A DNA stretch of 56,158 bases from a virus (IMGVR_UViG_3300042868_008634:1-56158), one strand, 5' to 3'. Shown: positions 38,648 to 48,133, counted from the first letter of the stretch. Numbers and translations: made by a program. Notes: generated by a model from the sequence alone, not told the origin.

Positions 38648-40111
38648 TTATTTTTTAAAATTGATTTGTAAAATTTCATAGTTAAATTTTTCTTCATTGT
38701 ATATTTTAATTCTTTCAATTAAATGATTAAGAGTATAGTTCTTTTTTGATTTATATGTTGCGTCATCAGCAATATCATATAGGGTTGCTTTTGTTTTATT
38801 GTCCCCCTTTCTTAGGACTCTTCCAATTGATTGGAGGTTACGAATTCTAGATTTTGATGGTGAAGCAAAAATTACATTATGTAGATTTTTAATATTAATT
38901 CCTGTACTGAAAGTTCCATAAGATGCAACAATAATTGCATTACTTTCTTTTTCTGTAATTTCTCTTATTTTTTCTCTTGTTTCAGTATCAACTCCACCGT
39001 GAACAAAAAATACTTTTCTGTCCTTTGAAGTAGAATTATTTATAAGTTCATAAAGAATTTGTCCGTGAGATTCAACTCTATTAAAAAGAACAAGACTATT
39101 TCCCTTTAAATCCAATACAAGATTTTTAATAAAATTGTTTCTTTTTTCGTGTCCAATAATATATTGAACTTCTTCTTCATACTCATTAAACTGTTGAGAA
39201 TTGTGCTTTAATAATAAAATTTTAATCTGTAGTTTTGAAAGATGACCTTTTTCAATAAGTTCCTTTGTTTGTGTGACTTTGTATGATGGTCCAAAAAGTC
39301 CTTCAAGCACCCATTTATGGGTCTGTGACCCGTCTAAAGTTCCAGTGAATCCAAATCTATATTTTGCATTATCCATCTTTGTCATAATGCCCACAAGAGA
39401 CTTTGATTTGAATTGATGTGCTTCATCTCCAATTACTACATCAAAATTTTCATAAAAAGACCTTTGGAGATTGTAGATAGATTGCCAAGTTGTAACTACT
39501 ACTGGTTTGTCTGTATTTTTTTCTTTTCCAGAATAAATTTTATGACAAAATTCTTCTGAATCCCAACCATAGTCTGTAAAATCTTTTACCATTTGCTCAA
39601 CTAATGATGTGGTTGGAACAATTAATAAAATATTTTTACTATTATCTACAAAATATCTTACGATTGTATAAATCATTAAAGATTTTCCAGATGCTGTTGG
39701 AGAAATTAAAAGTTTTCTATTGTACCTTAAAGCATCATAAACAGCATCAATTTGATAATCTCTTGGTTTATGTTTTGATATTTTATTCATATAATCGGAA
39801 ACACCACTCAAAGAAACCATTTCGTTTTCTTCAAATGGAAGACCATAAAATTTATTATCTTTAAATTCTATTGTGTATTCATAACGTTTTGCCCAAGAGA
39901 CTAGTTTGTCTAAGAGACCAATATATATTTCACCAGTATGATTACTGTAGAGTCTTATTTTTCCATCCCAATACTTACTTCTATACTGAGGCATAAATTT
40001 TGCACCAGGAACTTCAAAAGTAAAATAGTCAAAAAGTTCCTGATGTATATGGGGTTCAGTTTCTACTTTTAAATATATTTCGTTCTTTTTTTGAATAATA
40101 ATATTAGTCAT
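38648..40111 (-). CDS. uvsW: RNA-DNA and DNA helicase UvsW
   Basis: A 487-residue superfamily 2 helicase. Seen: KPRDYQIDAVYDALRYNRKL, Walker A LISPTASGKSLM, DEAH box VVIGDEAHQFKS, FGFTGTLDGS, and in the second RecA domain VASYGTFSTGINIKNLHNVI and LQSIGRVLRKGDNKTK. UvsW unwinds R-loops and recombination forks and helps switch from origin-dependent replication. The start overlaps uvsY by 8 bases. Confidence 0.95.
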   Translation of the reverse strand: MTNIIIQKKNEIYLKVETEPHIHQELFDYFTFEVPGAKFMPQYRSKYWDGKIRLYSNHTGEIYIGLLDKLVSWAKRYEYTIEFKDNKFYGLPFEENEMVSLSGVSDYMNKISKHKPRDYQIDAVYDALRYNRKLLISPTASGKSLMIYTIVRYFVDNSKNILLIVPTTSLVEQMVKDFTDYGWDSEEFCHKIYSGKEKNTDKPVVVTTWQSIYNLQRSFYENFDVVIGDEAHQFKSKSLVGIMTKMDNAKYRFGFTGTLDGSQTHKWVLEGLFGPSYKVTQTKELIEKGHLSKLQIKILLLKHNSQQFNEYEEEVQYIIGHEKRNNFIKNLVLDLKGNSLVLFNRVESHGQILYELINNSTSKDRKVFFVHGGVDTETREKIREITEKESNAIIVASYGTFSTGINIKNLHNVIFASPSKSRIRNLQSIGRVLRKGDNKTKATLYDIADDATYKSKKNYTLNHLIERIKIYNEEKFNYEILQINFKK

Positions 40112-40532
40112 ATCCCGCAGTAAATCTCATATATTCAATGGCATTTTTAATCTGATAAGTTCTATTTAATATTGTTTTTAAAATTCCATCCAAATAACTT
40201 ATCATTATCTGATAGTATTCAATTTTTGATATTACTTTAATTAAATCAGAATCGGCATCCATATACTTATCTAGGTCTGGTTTTAAAACCTTATGGTCAA
40301 ATGGATTGGTTTTATATACTTCTGGTTCTGCTTTTCCTGAATAATATAACCATTTTTCTTTTTTTAAAATTTTATATTTATTCTCCTCCATTTTTTTAAG
40401 AAGAATAATGTTATTGTATATTTTATAATATTTTGAATGTAAAGATGGAATTTTAAGTGATTCTTGATGTAGATTGTCTGGGTCTATCTTTGAATCTTCT
40501 TCCCATAATATTTGAATTTCATCAAGGTTCAT
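40104..40532 (-). CDS. uvsY: Recombination mediator UvsY
   Basis: A 142-residue protein starting MNLDEIQILWEEDSKIDPDN, with KIPSLHSKYYKIYNNIILLK, KEKWLYYSGKAEPEVY and ILNRTYQIKNAIEYMRFTAG. It loads UvsX onto single-stranded DNA. I use the ATG at 40530-40532, 4 bases after the gp3 stop; the longer frame starts with TTG. Confidence 0.92.
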   Translation of the reverse strand: MNLDEIQILWEEDSKIDPDNLHQESLKIPSLHSKYYKIYNNIILLKKMEENKYKILKKEKWLYYSGKAEPEVYKTNPFDHKVLKPDLDKYMDADSDLIKVISKIEYYQIMISYLDGILKTILNRTYQIKNAIEYMRFTAGYD

Positions 40533-40536
40533 AAGA

Positions 40537-41079
40537 TTAATAAACAACTATGTCATATAATGTATATTTGAATGTGACATTTGCAGTCACAAAATTAATA
40601 TCTTGTACTTTAGCATTGAAATCTAAAGTAGATAAAGAAACTGGAAACAATCCTCTGAAATTTACTTGTGCTATAGGATTGTAGTTACTATTATAGAGTA
40701 TTAAACTGCCATCCGATTGTCCAAAGTTTGCATCTTGGATACCTGGATTTAATTCGTCTGAATTTAATAACTCTTGATATTCGGATACACTTTGAGGATA
40801 TCCAAGACCTCTCATCCAATTGTGAACTTGTAAATAATTTTGTAAATTTTCATCTACAAAAAACTCAAAAGAAAAATCATCATAAGAAAGTTTATCACCA
40901 GGAATTGGAATATCTTTCAGATAGTTTGATTGAACTGCAACTCCTAAATTTATACCTGGTATTTGTGATGAATTAGAAAAAAAATCAACCTTAGGATATT
41001 CAGATAAAATAAATTTAAATCCTACAGGGGACAAGTAATTTCTATTACTAATTTGTTTTGACCAAGGACTCGGACTCAT
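40537..41079 (-). CDS. gp3: Tail completion and sheath stabilizer protein
   Basis: A 180-residue protein assigned mainly by position between gp23 and uvsY, where cyanophages keep gp3, and by the start SPSPWSKQISNRNYLSPVGF, FILSEYPKVDFFSN, and the tube-like beta segments FNAKVQDINFVTANVTFKYT. In T4 gp3 caps the tail tube end. A late promoter lies only 10 bases before the ATG, so the leader would be very short. Confidence 0.78.
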   Translation of the reverse strand: MSPSPWSKQISNRNYLSPVGFKFILSEYPKVDFFSNSSQIPGINLGVAVQSNYLKDIPIPGDKLSYDDFSFEFFVDENLQNYLQVHNWMRGLGYPQSVSEYQELLNSDELNPGIQDANFGQSDGSLILYNSNYNPIAQVNFRGLFPVSLSTLDFNAKVQDINFVTANVTFKYTLYDIVVY

Positions 41080-41088
41080 TTTTATTTT

Positions 41089-41096
41089 TATTTATA
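41089..41096 (-). promoter_or_regulatory. T4-type late promoter TATAAATA
   Basis: Exact match before gp3, directly following the gp23 terminator. Confidence 0.65.
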
Positions 41097-41102
41097 GACA
41101 TA

Positions 41103-41127
41103 AAAAAAGAGGGTCTTTTGGACCCTC
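41103..41127 (-). terminator. Terminator of the major capsid gene
   Basis: Stem GAGGGTC / GACCCTC with a 5-base loop, followed by seven T on the minus strand, 20 bases after the gp23 stop. Confidence 0.88.
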
Positions 41128-41146
41128 CAGTATTTGTGAACCGAAA

Positions 41147-42589
41147 TCACATAAGGTTCTTAACTTGAACTCTTCTGTAGTAACGGTTTGAGTTGGTCTG
41201 AATACGACCAAGATTGGTCTCAGGAGCTGATGCAGACTTACCTTCAGCAAATGGATTAGCAACAAGACCATAACGAGTCTTGAATCCGATTTTTGGCTGG
41301 AAGGTGTTCTCACCAACTGCACGAACCATTTGAAGAGGAACGTATGGGCAGTAGAAGAGTCCTGCGTCATAAGGTGAAGAACCCTTATAACCAACAACGT
41401 AATACTGACCACCAGTTGCTCCAGTTGCTGGGTTACCAGCACCACCTGAATATGGGTCAATGTAAACTCTGTACTTACCGTTCAGAACACCAGCAAAAGT
41501 ATTGCCAGTATCATCAACGTTCAGGTTAGCATTGAGTGCAGGTGTATAATCAAGAAGACCTGCCATTGAGAGTGCAGAAGCAACGTCAGAAGAGCACATA
41601 ATAATGTTACCCTTTCCTCTACGAGTACGCTGTGCAATTGCGTTTGCGTCTCTTTCGATTTGGAAAATCAGACCCTTGAACTTTTCAACTGACCAACGAC
41701 CATTGGAGTCAATGTCAAGGTCAAAAGTACCAGCATTAGCAACGTTGAACTGAGCACCAGATTCAGCAGTCTTATAGATGGTACGAATAACTTCACGGTT
41801 GATTTCAGCAAGAATCTCTGTTGAGAGAATGTTTGCTAATTCAGCCTCAGCATTCAGACCGTGAATTGCCTTCAGGTCTTGTGCAAGCTCAAGTGAATAC
41901 TCGGCTTTCAGTGCTCTGGATTTTGCAGTAACGGTGACTTTCTCAATTGAGAATGCCATCTCATTGAATGAAGCACCGGAGTCGGAACCAAGAATCTCTG
42001 CATCAGCAGTGGACATACCACCACCAACGTTGTAATCTTGCTGAGAACCACCAGCACTAAGAAGACCAGGATTGCTACCAGATTGTGCAGCAGTAGTACC
42101 AAAACCTACGTTTGCTTCAACAGTAGGATTAACAGCATACTGAGATTGATTACCCTTTCTACCAGAGAACTGAGTATCAACTTCATCAAAGAATGCCTCG
42201 GCACCTGATTGGTTGGTGTAACGTGAACGCATTGCGAAGATAAGTCCTGTAGGACCATTCATTGGTTGAACACCTGCGAGGTCATATGCGACCAGGTTAG
42301 GCATTGAACGACGGATCAGGGAGATCAGAACAGGATCAAAACCTGCTACTGGACCACCTGCAACAGCACCACCAGAGAAACCAGCAGTGTTACTGGTTGA
42401 ACCAGTTGTGCTAGTTGGTGCTCCGGTTTCGTAAAGAAATGATCTTTCTTCACGAAGGAATTTTTCTTGATTCTCCAGGAGAACCGCAGTTACCATTCTG
42501 CGATGTGAGTCTTTGATTGGGTCCAGACCTTGATAGTCAAGGAGTGGTGACCACTTCTCCTGCAGATGCTCCGCATTGAACATTTGCAT
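41147..42589 (-). CDS. gp23: Major capsid protein
   Basis: A 480-residue HK97-fold protein. MQMFNAEHLQEKWSPLLDYQ begins an N-terminal delta domain that gp21 removes; FLYE-TGAPTS near residue 55 is the probable cut site, by analogy with T4. Then RRSMPNLVAYDLAGVQPMNG and PTGLIFAMRSRY, the most conserved T4-like segment, and FIQ-type C-terminal part ending RYYRRVQVKNLM. GAGGT is well placed before the ATG. It builds the head hexamers. The terminator after it makes it the end of the head transcript. Confidence 0.96.
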   Translation of the reverse strand: MQMFNAEHLQEKWSPLLDYQGLDPIKDSHRRMVTAVLLENQEKFLREERSFLYETGAPTSTTGSTSNTAGFSGGAVAGGPVAGFDPVLISLIRRSMPNLVAYDLAGVQPMNGPTGLIFAMRSRYTNQSGAEAFFDEVDTQFSGRKGNQSQYAVNPTVEANVGFGTTAAQSGSNPGLLSAGGSQQDYNVGGGMSTADAEILGSDSGASFNEMAFSIEKVTVTAKSRALKAEYSLELAQDLKAIHGLNAEAELANILSTEILAEINREVIRTIYKTAESGAQFNVANAGTFDLDIDSNGRWSVEKFKGLIFQIERDANAIAQRTRRGKGNIIMCSSDVASALSMAGLLDYTPALNANLNVDDTGNTFAGVLNGKYRVYIDPYSGGAGNPATGATGGQYYVVGYKGSSPYDAGLFYCPYVPLQMVRAVGENTFQPKIGFKTRYGLVANPFAEGKSASAPETNLGRIQTNSNRYYRRVQVKNLM

Positions 42590-42639
42590 TTTTTTTACCT
42601 CTTTAAAAAGTTTTAGTTTGATTGTTTATGATATAAAAA

Positions 42640-43866
42640 TCACTTTTTAGAAACTCTTCCAAGTGCATCAAGATAATGGGCCATTGACCCTGAAACTTCT
42701 TGATGATACTCCATACCTTCTGTGATATAATCTGAGTTGTCTAGTTGAGCACCAGTATGTCTTGGGAAATATGATTCCCTTAGAGTTACCAGCTTCTCAC
42801 GATAGTCTGATTCACTATCAAACTCAACATTTTCGGCAAGAGAAGCAAGTTTGTCTTTCTGTGAAAGAGCAAGACCCTCAGTAACTTCGGCAAAGATTAC
42901 ATCGGTAACTGATTCGGCTAATCTCTTATTTAGAGCAACATTTCTTTCAATTTGCTCGTTGAGTTTTGTCTCCATTTCATCAAGTTTATCTACCATACTT
43001 TCAATGACATCATATTTCTCTTCAGGGATTGTTACATAATGTTCTTCAAAAAGTTGCTTCATACCTGAGAGGAAACTCTCAGTCATTTCAGACTTAATGC
43101 CTTGCTCAATTGCAAGAGCATTTTCCTGAACCCATTCATCAGCAACATACTCAAGATAAGAATCAAGTCTTTCAGTGAGTTCTTCCTTAATTGCATCAAT
43201 TTCTTCAATAAGTTGCTGTTCGTAATGTAAAACAACTGCTTCTTCAATCTGTTTTGTTCTAGCATTTAATGCTGCTTCAAAAACAGTTTTTGCTTTTACT
43301 TTAAAATCTTCGGAAAGTTCTTCTCCAGAAAGAAGAGCAGAAACATCTTCCTCAATTTCTTCTTCAATTTGGGCAAATGCCTCTTTCATTTTCTTTTTCT
43401 TTCCGTCCTCGTCTTCTTCATCTTCCTCTTCACCTTCTTCTTCACCCTCTTCTTCTTCACCCTCTTCTTCGTCTTCTTCGGACTTATGCTTAGCTTCTGC
43501 TACTACTTCCTCTTCACCTTCCTCATATTCTCCTTCTACGAGTTCTTCATCTTCATCTTCTTCTGAAGACTCCTTTACAGGAGAAGCCATTTTTTTCATT
43601 CCTTCTGCTGCTTTTGCACCCTTATTTACAACATCCTTAACTTGCTTAAGAGTTGTTGAAGGGTCTTTTAATTTTGCAGAGTCATCATCTGAACGATAAT
43701 TTTCTGGAGTAGGACCACCAAGGTCTTCCCAACTGCCTGTTTGACCATCAGGAATTCCTGTGGTTAACTTTTGCATTGGTTCTGCTGCCTTTGCACCGGC
43801 ATTTACAGCAGTTTTAGATTGTTTTGTGTCTGATTCCATTTCTTGTAAGTTTCTACCACGGGACAT
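42640..43866 (-). CDS. gp22: Prohead core scaffolding protein
   Basis: A 408-residue protein with a very acidic Glu/Asp-rich tract at about residues 100-165 and a long coiled coil beyond (LYEQQLIEEIDAIKEELTERL, DEMETKLNEQIERNVALNKR). The C-terminus (SESDYREKLVTLRESYFPR) is conserved in T4-like scaffolds. It forms the inner core of the prohead and is degraded by gp21 during maturation. It is flanked by gp21 and gp23 as in T4. Confidence 0.92.
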   Translation of the reverse strand: MSRGRNLQEMESDTKQSKTAVNAGAKAAEPMQKLTTGIPDGQTGSWEDLGGPTPENYRSDDDSAKLKDPSTTLKQVKDVVNKGAKAAEGMKKMASPVKESSEEDEDEELVEGEYEEGEEEVVAEAKHKSEEDEEEGEEEEGEEEGEEEDEEDEDGKKKKMKEAFAQIEEEIEEDVSALLSGEELSEDFKVKAKTVFEAALNARTKQIEEAVVLHYEQQLIEEIDAIKEELTERLDSYLEYVADEWVQENALAIEQGIKSEMTESFLSGMKQLFEEHYVTIPEEKYDVIESMVDKLDEMETKLNEQIERNVALNKRLAESVTDVIFAEVTEGLALSQKDKLASLAENVEFDSESDYREKLVTLRESYFPRHTGAQLDNSDYITEGMEYHQEVSGSMAHYLDALGRVSKK

Positions 43867-43905
43867 TTGAACTCTCCGATTTAACTAGTTTCTTAAATCT
43901 ATATT

Positions 43906-43913
43906 TATTTATA
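43906..43913 (-). promoter_or_regulatory. T4-type late promoter TATAAATA
   Basis: Exact match 40 bases before gp22, with an overlapping AATAAATA at 43902-43909. Confidence 0.65.
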
Positions 43914-43936
43914 ATTTATAATTTTAATGTATAAAA

Positions 43937-44587
43937 TCAAAGCATATCCAAAAACTTTTCAAAATGCTGTAATTTTCTCTGTTCAGTTAATTTTCTTTGT
44001 TTTACATCCTTTTCAATAATATTTTTAATTGATTCCGCAATCCAAGTTTTTTTATTGGAATCATATATCCATTCTCTCCCTTCCATAATTCCATTCACAA
44101 AAGCATCAGGAGCAGAAGGGTCTGCAACAATATCAGCAGCAGTTGCAAGCATAAAATCTTCACCAACTAAAGAATAACCTTCATTAGTTGGAATCAATGA
44201 ACCAACACCACGAGAAGAAACACCAAGACAAACTCCTTCACCTAAAAGAGAAGAAGCAATTTTGCCCATTGGAGTTTCAAGAATTTTTGCTTTTCCCATA
44301 AAATTATCATCTTTTCTTTCAAGCATAGTAATTTTATGGGATACTCTATCAAGATTTAAAGTTGGTCCATCTGGATGTCCCAATTCACCAAGAGCACGAC
44401 CTTTAGCAATAAAATTTTCATTATATCTTTTGACTTCTCTTTCAAGAGTTCTCATTTCATATAATCTTTTATTTCTATTTGGTCTATTTGCCTGAAGAAA
44501 AACACCTTCAATAAAAAGGGATTTAACTCCATTTTTTTCTTCGGTAATTACTTTTACCTTTTCTATTTCTTCTGTGATAAGTTTCAT
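43937..44587 (-). CDS. gp21: Prohead core protein protease
   Basis: A 216-residue serine protease of the phage prohead family. Start MKLITEEIEKVKVITEEKNG at the ATG 44585-44587, 4 bases after the previous stop; the longer frame overlaps that gene heavily. Seen: LFIEGVFLQANRPNRNKRLY, ALGELGHPDGPTLNLDRVSH with the catalytic His, and GVCLGVSSRGVGSL with the catalytic Ser. It cuts scaffold, capsid and internal proteins at LxE or IxE sites. Confidence 0.92.
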   Translation of the reverse strand: MKLITEEIEKVKVITEEKNGVKSLFIEGVFLQANRPNRNKRLYEMRTLEREVKRYNENFIAKGRALGELGHPDGPTLNLDRVSHKITMLERKDDNFMGKAKILETPMGKIASSLLGEGVCLGVSSRGVGSLIPTNEGYSLVGEDFMLATAADIVADPSAPDAFVNGIMEGREWIYDSNKKTWIAESIKNIIEKDVKQRKLTEQRKLQHFEKFLDML

Positions 44588-44591
44588 TGGA

Positions 44592-45146
44592 TTAACCACC
44601 TGCGATTTGAATTTCTGTGATGTGAAGTTTTCCACTTGCACCATAAGCAGCAACTTTTGTTACTCTTCTCAAAACACCAGTGGAAGTAGTAATTGGAGCA
44701 CCTTGACTTGAAGTATTCCAAGTAAGAGTAATTACTCTATTAAATCCACCTGTTCCAGCATCATTCGTTGCATCAACTGATGCAACAGTTGCTGCTGTTG
44801 TGTTAATTCCTGCGGGAACAATACCAGTAAGTTCAACAATATCACCAGCAGAAAAATCAGAGAAAGTACCTTCTGGTAAAGTCACAACAGTGGTAGTTCC
44901 AGTAGTTACACCAACAATAGTTTGAGTGACTGCGGTATCTTTTAAAACAAGTTCAGTTCCAGCCTTCACAAAAATACTAGCATTCGTAGAAGTACTAATT
45001 GTTGGGGTTGGAGCAACCTCAACGTAAGCATCTTGTTCTGGAACAATTCTCAAAAAACCAGACCTCAAAGCAATTGGATTACTGGTCACTGCTGCACCAG
45101 TCATCGTCAATGGCGTAATTTTTTGTACAATCTTATATACGGACAT
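44592..45146 (-). CDS. Putative virion structural protein (184 aa)
   Basis: A 184-residue Thr/Val/Ala-rich beta protein: MSVYKIVQKITPLTMTGAAV, IFVKAGTELVLKDTAVTQTI, FSAGDIVELTGIVPAGI. The strand-rich, low-charge make-up and a late promoter (45170) mark it as a virion protein, perhaps an outer decoration. Along with the next two genes it forms an insert between the gp67-like gene and gp21, where T4 carries only gp68. No specific function recognised. Confidence 0.65.
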   Translation of the reverse strand: MSVYKIVQKITPLTMTGAAVTSNPIALRSGFLRIVPEQDAYVEVAPTPTISTSTNASIFVKAGTELVLKDTAVTQTIVGVTTGTTTVVTLPEGTFSDFSAGDIVELTGIVPAGINTTAATVASVDATNDAGTGGFNRVITLTWNTSSQGAPITTSTGVLRRVTKVAAYGASGKLHITEIQIAGG

Positions 45147-45169
45147 TGTAATAATTGGACTATATTAGT

Positions 45170-45177
45170 TATTTATC
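45170..45177 (-). promoter_or_regulatory. Late promoter GATAAATA
   Basis: Fits NATAAATA, 24 bases before the 184-aa virion gene. Confidence 0.55.
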
Positions 45178-45188
45178 AATATCTAGTA

Positions 45189-46943
45189 TTACCTACTAAT
45201 TTCTTCCCAGTCCATAGACCCGTGAATATCTGCACCATTAGCATCAGAAGCACATACAATAGAAAGTTCATAAGGTGTTCCTGTTAATGCATCCCTTTCC
45301 AACTGAAACTTAAATAATGCCTCTTTAAGAATATCTACTGATGATGAACCTTGATTGGAACCATACGTATATCCAGATGCTAGTATTCTTCCGCCAGTAT
45401 AAGTTCCCCCACCAATCTTATATTCAACAGCACTATCAACACCAGCATCAGTCCAAGTTGCACCACTAGATGTTCCAGATGCTCTTACTTGCCAGTTATA
45501 AGTTGCATTATTTGTAATGCCTAGAATAGAAAGTGCAGTCATAATTATAATTGCATCTAATCTATTTGGTGTTGCTTTAAGACGAATTGATACAACTGTA
45601 TAATAAGTTCCTGCTGTTGTTAAATCAACTGGTGTTTGGACTGGTGTTCCTACTGCCTGTTGCAATCCACGAAGTTCATAACCACCCTCTGAAATTACAC
45701 TAGAACAAACTTGTTTCAGTGTGCTTGAACTTGTTGTAATTCCAGTATTTGCAATCTCATATCTCAAAGGTAATGATGCCGTTGTAATATAAGTTGAAGT
45801 GATTAAGTTTGCGTGATGGAATGAATGACAGTGAATAAACTTCCCATCAACTACAAAACCCAACCTAACTGTTCCAACTCCCAACCATTCAATATCCATC
45901 CACAAAATTTGTGCTTTGGAAATATCTAATGTAACACCAGATGGATTGAGATGCCCTGCACCAAGCATCGTATCAACATTCCAATCCGACTGTGCAACTC
46001 TTGTTGTTGTTCCAGTAGATAAACTTCTTTCCGCAAAATATAAAGTGCTTCCATCAAGTTCCAGATACATTCCATTATCTGCACCAAAGTATCCTACTCT
46101 TTGACGAAGATTTGCTTTTGCTGGGTTCATTACAAAAGTATTCATCACTTGTAATGATTTTCCTGGTTGATAAGAGAATACTTTTGTGGTTTCCCTAATC
46201 ACAGAACATCCAGCAGTAGTTCCTATACTAATATTGACTAAACCTTGTGCTGTTACAAATCCAACTGTTGAACCAGTTCCTACAACTAAACCACTCCAAA
46301 GATTATTGTCCTTGTATCTGTGGGAACTATCAAAAAGTGTAAGTGGAGTTGAAGTTCTTAATCTTCCAAATGCATCAGTTGCTATTGGTGGAAATGTAAC
46401 AGATGCTGATGATGTTGTAGAAATTGATACTGTTCCCGTAACTGGTAGGGGATTAGTAGAACTTACAGGAGCACTATTGAGGTTGAGTGATACTTGCCCT
46501 GTGGTTCCAATACCTACTGTTCCTTGAACTGTAACAGTAGAACCAATACCTGATACTGCGACTGTTGTGACTGGATTGGTTATGTAGAATGAAGTATTAG
46601 AAATAGAAACTGTATTTCCTATTGATACAGTATTCAGTAATGAAGAAATACCAACTGGAAGATATGAAAGATTTAGATTTACTGTTCCAACACCAACAGG
46701 CATATAAGGAACACCCATATCCTGTAAAATACCACTTGAACCAACTTCTGTAATATGAGTATGGACAGGATTTTCGGGAGTGCTTGTGACTGATACAGTT
46801 GTTCCTACATTTACATCACCAGTGATTGTAATATTAGAAGAACCTAATGAAACTGGAAATGGGTTAGCATAAGTAACTAATGATGTTCCAGCACCTGTAA
46901 GAACTACGGATTGTGCTGGTTGGGGAAGAGGATTATAAGACAT
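45189..46943 (-). CDS. Putative virion fiber or decoration protein (584 aa)
   Basis: The N-terminal 190 residues are a repetitive beta stretch with recurring NPFPVS and NPLPVTGTVSI-type motifs and GTTVSV/GNTVSI steps, as in beta-helical fiber stems. From about 190 (FPPIATDAFGRLRTSTPLTL) to 470 lies a globular part (TTKVFSYQPGKSLQVMNTFV, LRQRVGYFGADNGMYLEL). The C-terminal part begins YYTVVSIRLKATPNRLDAII. It is adjacent to two other virion genes and shares their lack of charge. Likely exposed on the head or collar; host binding is a guess. Confidence 0.65.
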   Translation of the reverse strand: MSYNPLPQPAQSVVLTGAGTSLVTYANPFPVSLGSSNITITGDVNVGTTVSVTSTPENPVHTHITEVGSSGILQDMGVPYMPVGVGTVNLNLSYLPVGISSLLNTVSIGNTVSISNTSFYITNPVTTVAVSGIGSTVTVQGTVGIGTTGQVSLNLNSAPVSSTNPLPVTGTVSISTTSSASVTFPPIATDAFGRLRTSTPLTLFDSSHRYKDNNLWSGLVVGTGSTVGFVTAQGLVNISIGTTAGCSVIRETTKVFSYQPGKSLQVMNTFVMNPAKANLRQRVGYFGADNGMYLELDGSTLYFAERSLSTGTTTRVAQSDWNVDTMLGAGHLNPSGVTLDISKAQILWMDIEWLGVGTVRLGFVVDGKFIHCHSFHHANLITSTYITTASLPLRYEIANTGITTSSSTLKQVCSSVISEGGYELRGLQQAVGTPVQTPVDLTTAGTYYTVVSIRLKATPNRLDAIIIMTALSILGITNNATYNWQVRASGTSSGATWTDAGVDSAVEYKIGGGTYTGGRILASGYTYGSNQGSSSVDILKEALFKFQLERDALTGTPYELSIVCASDANGADIHGSMDWEEISR

Positions 46944-46944
46944 A

Positions 46945-47940
46945 TTAGATTAAGAACCAATTAGAACCATTGTAAAAATAAGTAAAACTTTGATGATTGA
47001 TAGTCATAATAACCGAACTATCATTCTCTACACTTGTTCCAGCACCTGCCTGGACTGTTATATTGTATGTAGCAATCTTATTACCCTCGTCTTTTACAAT
47101 TAACTTCTTACCATAAGAAGGAATTTGTGGTAATACAATTGTTACTGGAACATTTGCACTTACTCCAATATAATCATCTACATTCGATGCCTGATAGTAA
47201 GTGGTAATACCAGAGATATTTACAATTGTTGTGCCACCAACATCATTTGGATCAACAAACTCTGCTTGATTTGTTGTGGAATTCCATTGTAAAAATTTAT
47301 TATTATAAGCACCAGAATTAGTTGCGATGCCTACAATATCATCCAAGTATCTTAATCTGGTTTCGCCACCTCCACCAACTGTTGATAGTTGTTGTTGAAT
47401 ACGAGAAAGAAACAGTTTGTAATGTTTCTGTAAATCGTCAAGTGTTGCGAACTTTTGGTCTAATGGAGTTAATGGGTCTTGTTGAACTTTAACATCACTT
47501 GGTTCAGCAAGAAGACCTAATGATTTTTCAATCAGGTCTTCTTTGGGTTTTTCAAGTTCTTCTTTATATTCTTCCAAAACTTCAAGAACTTCATCCAAAG
47601 ATTCTTCAATTACATCTTCAATTACTTGTTCTTGTTGTTTTGGTGTCTCAGAATATAACCAATCCTCAAATGCCTTTACAGTCTTTTGTTCTTGTATTTT
47701 TTTCTTTTTTATTTCTTTTTTACTTTCTTCAAGTTTTGACAAAAAAAGAGTTTCAAAGGAGTCCCCAACTAAAGACTCCTTTTTTTCTTTTTCTATTTTT
47801 TTGCCAATACTAATGGTTTGAAAAAAATCATTTACAGAGTCTCCTACAGTCTCTTGCAATTCTTTTTTTCTTTTTTGTTTTCCCGAACTAATAGTATTAA
47901 AAAAATCAGATAAATCTTTTGAATTATCTTCAAAATTCAC
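46945..47940 (-). CDS. Putative virion protein with N-terminal helical repeats (331 aa)
   Basis: It starts with GTG at 47938-47940; GAGGAG is 9 bases upstream and no better ATG exists. Residues 1-75 hold three imperfect repeats of the type DFFNTISSGKQKRKKELQET, each with an FF or LF motif and a basic stretch. An acidic helix follows (LDEVLEVLEEYKEELEKPKE). From about 190 (RLRYLDDIVGIATNSGAYNN, KFLQWN) to the end is a beta domain resembling tail-fiber or baseplate spike proteins. The gene is part of the three-gene insert before gp21. Confidence 0.62.
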   Translation of the reverse strand: MNFEDNSKDLSDFFNTISSGKQKRKKELQETVGDSVNDFFQTISIGKKIEKEKKESLVGDSFETLFLSKLEESKKEIKKKKIQEQKTVKAFEDWLYSETPKQQEQVIEDVIEESLDEVLEVLEEYKEELEKPKEDLIEKSLGLLAEPSDVKVQQDPLTPLDQKFATLDDLQKHYKLFLSRIQQQLSTVGGGGETRLRYLDDIVGIATNSGAYNNKFLQWNSTTNQAEFVDPNDVGGTTIVNISGITTYYQASNVDDYIGVSANVPVTIVLPQIPSYGKKLIVKDEGNKIATYNITVQAGAGTSVENDSSVIMTINHQSFTYFYNGSNWFLI

Positions 47941-47943
47941 TTA

Positions 47944-48102
47944 TTATTGCTCCTCATCTTCTAAATTAAACATTGTTGCGGTGACTTCTGGTCTTACCGA
48001 ATTGATTTTTTCTGAAGCTTTTGAGAAAAGAATTTCTTTAATCTTATCAGAAACATCTGATGGTGATGATTCACCAGCAATCATATCTACTAATTCTTCC
48101 AT
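47944..48102 (-). CDS. gp67: Prohead core protein, gp67-like (52 aa)
   Basis: A 52-residue acidic helical peptide: MEELVDMIAGESSPSDVSDK then IKEILFSKASEKINSV and an acidic end NLEDEEQ. It lies immediately after gp20, exactly where T4 has gene 67, and has the size and charge of that small core protein, which is packed in the prohead and cut by gp21. Assigned by position and composition, not by a motif. Confidence 0.6.
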   Translation of the reverse strand: MEELVDMIAGESSPSDVSDKIKEILFSKASEKINSVRPEVTATMFNLEDEEQ

Positions 48103-48125
48103 AACTATGCAAAATTAACTATTTT

Positions 48126-48133
48126 TATTTATA
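48126..48133 (-). promoter_or_regulatory. T4-type late promoter TATAAATA
   Basis: Exact match 24 bases before the gp67-like gene; overlaps the end of gp20. Confidence 0.65.
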
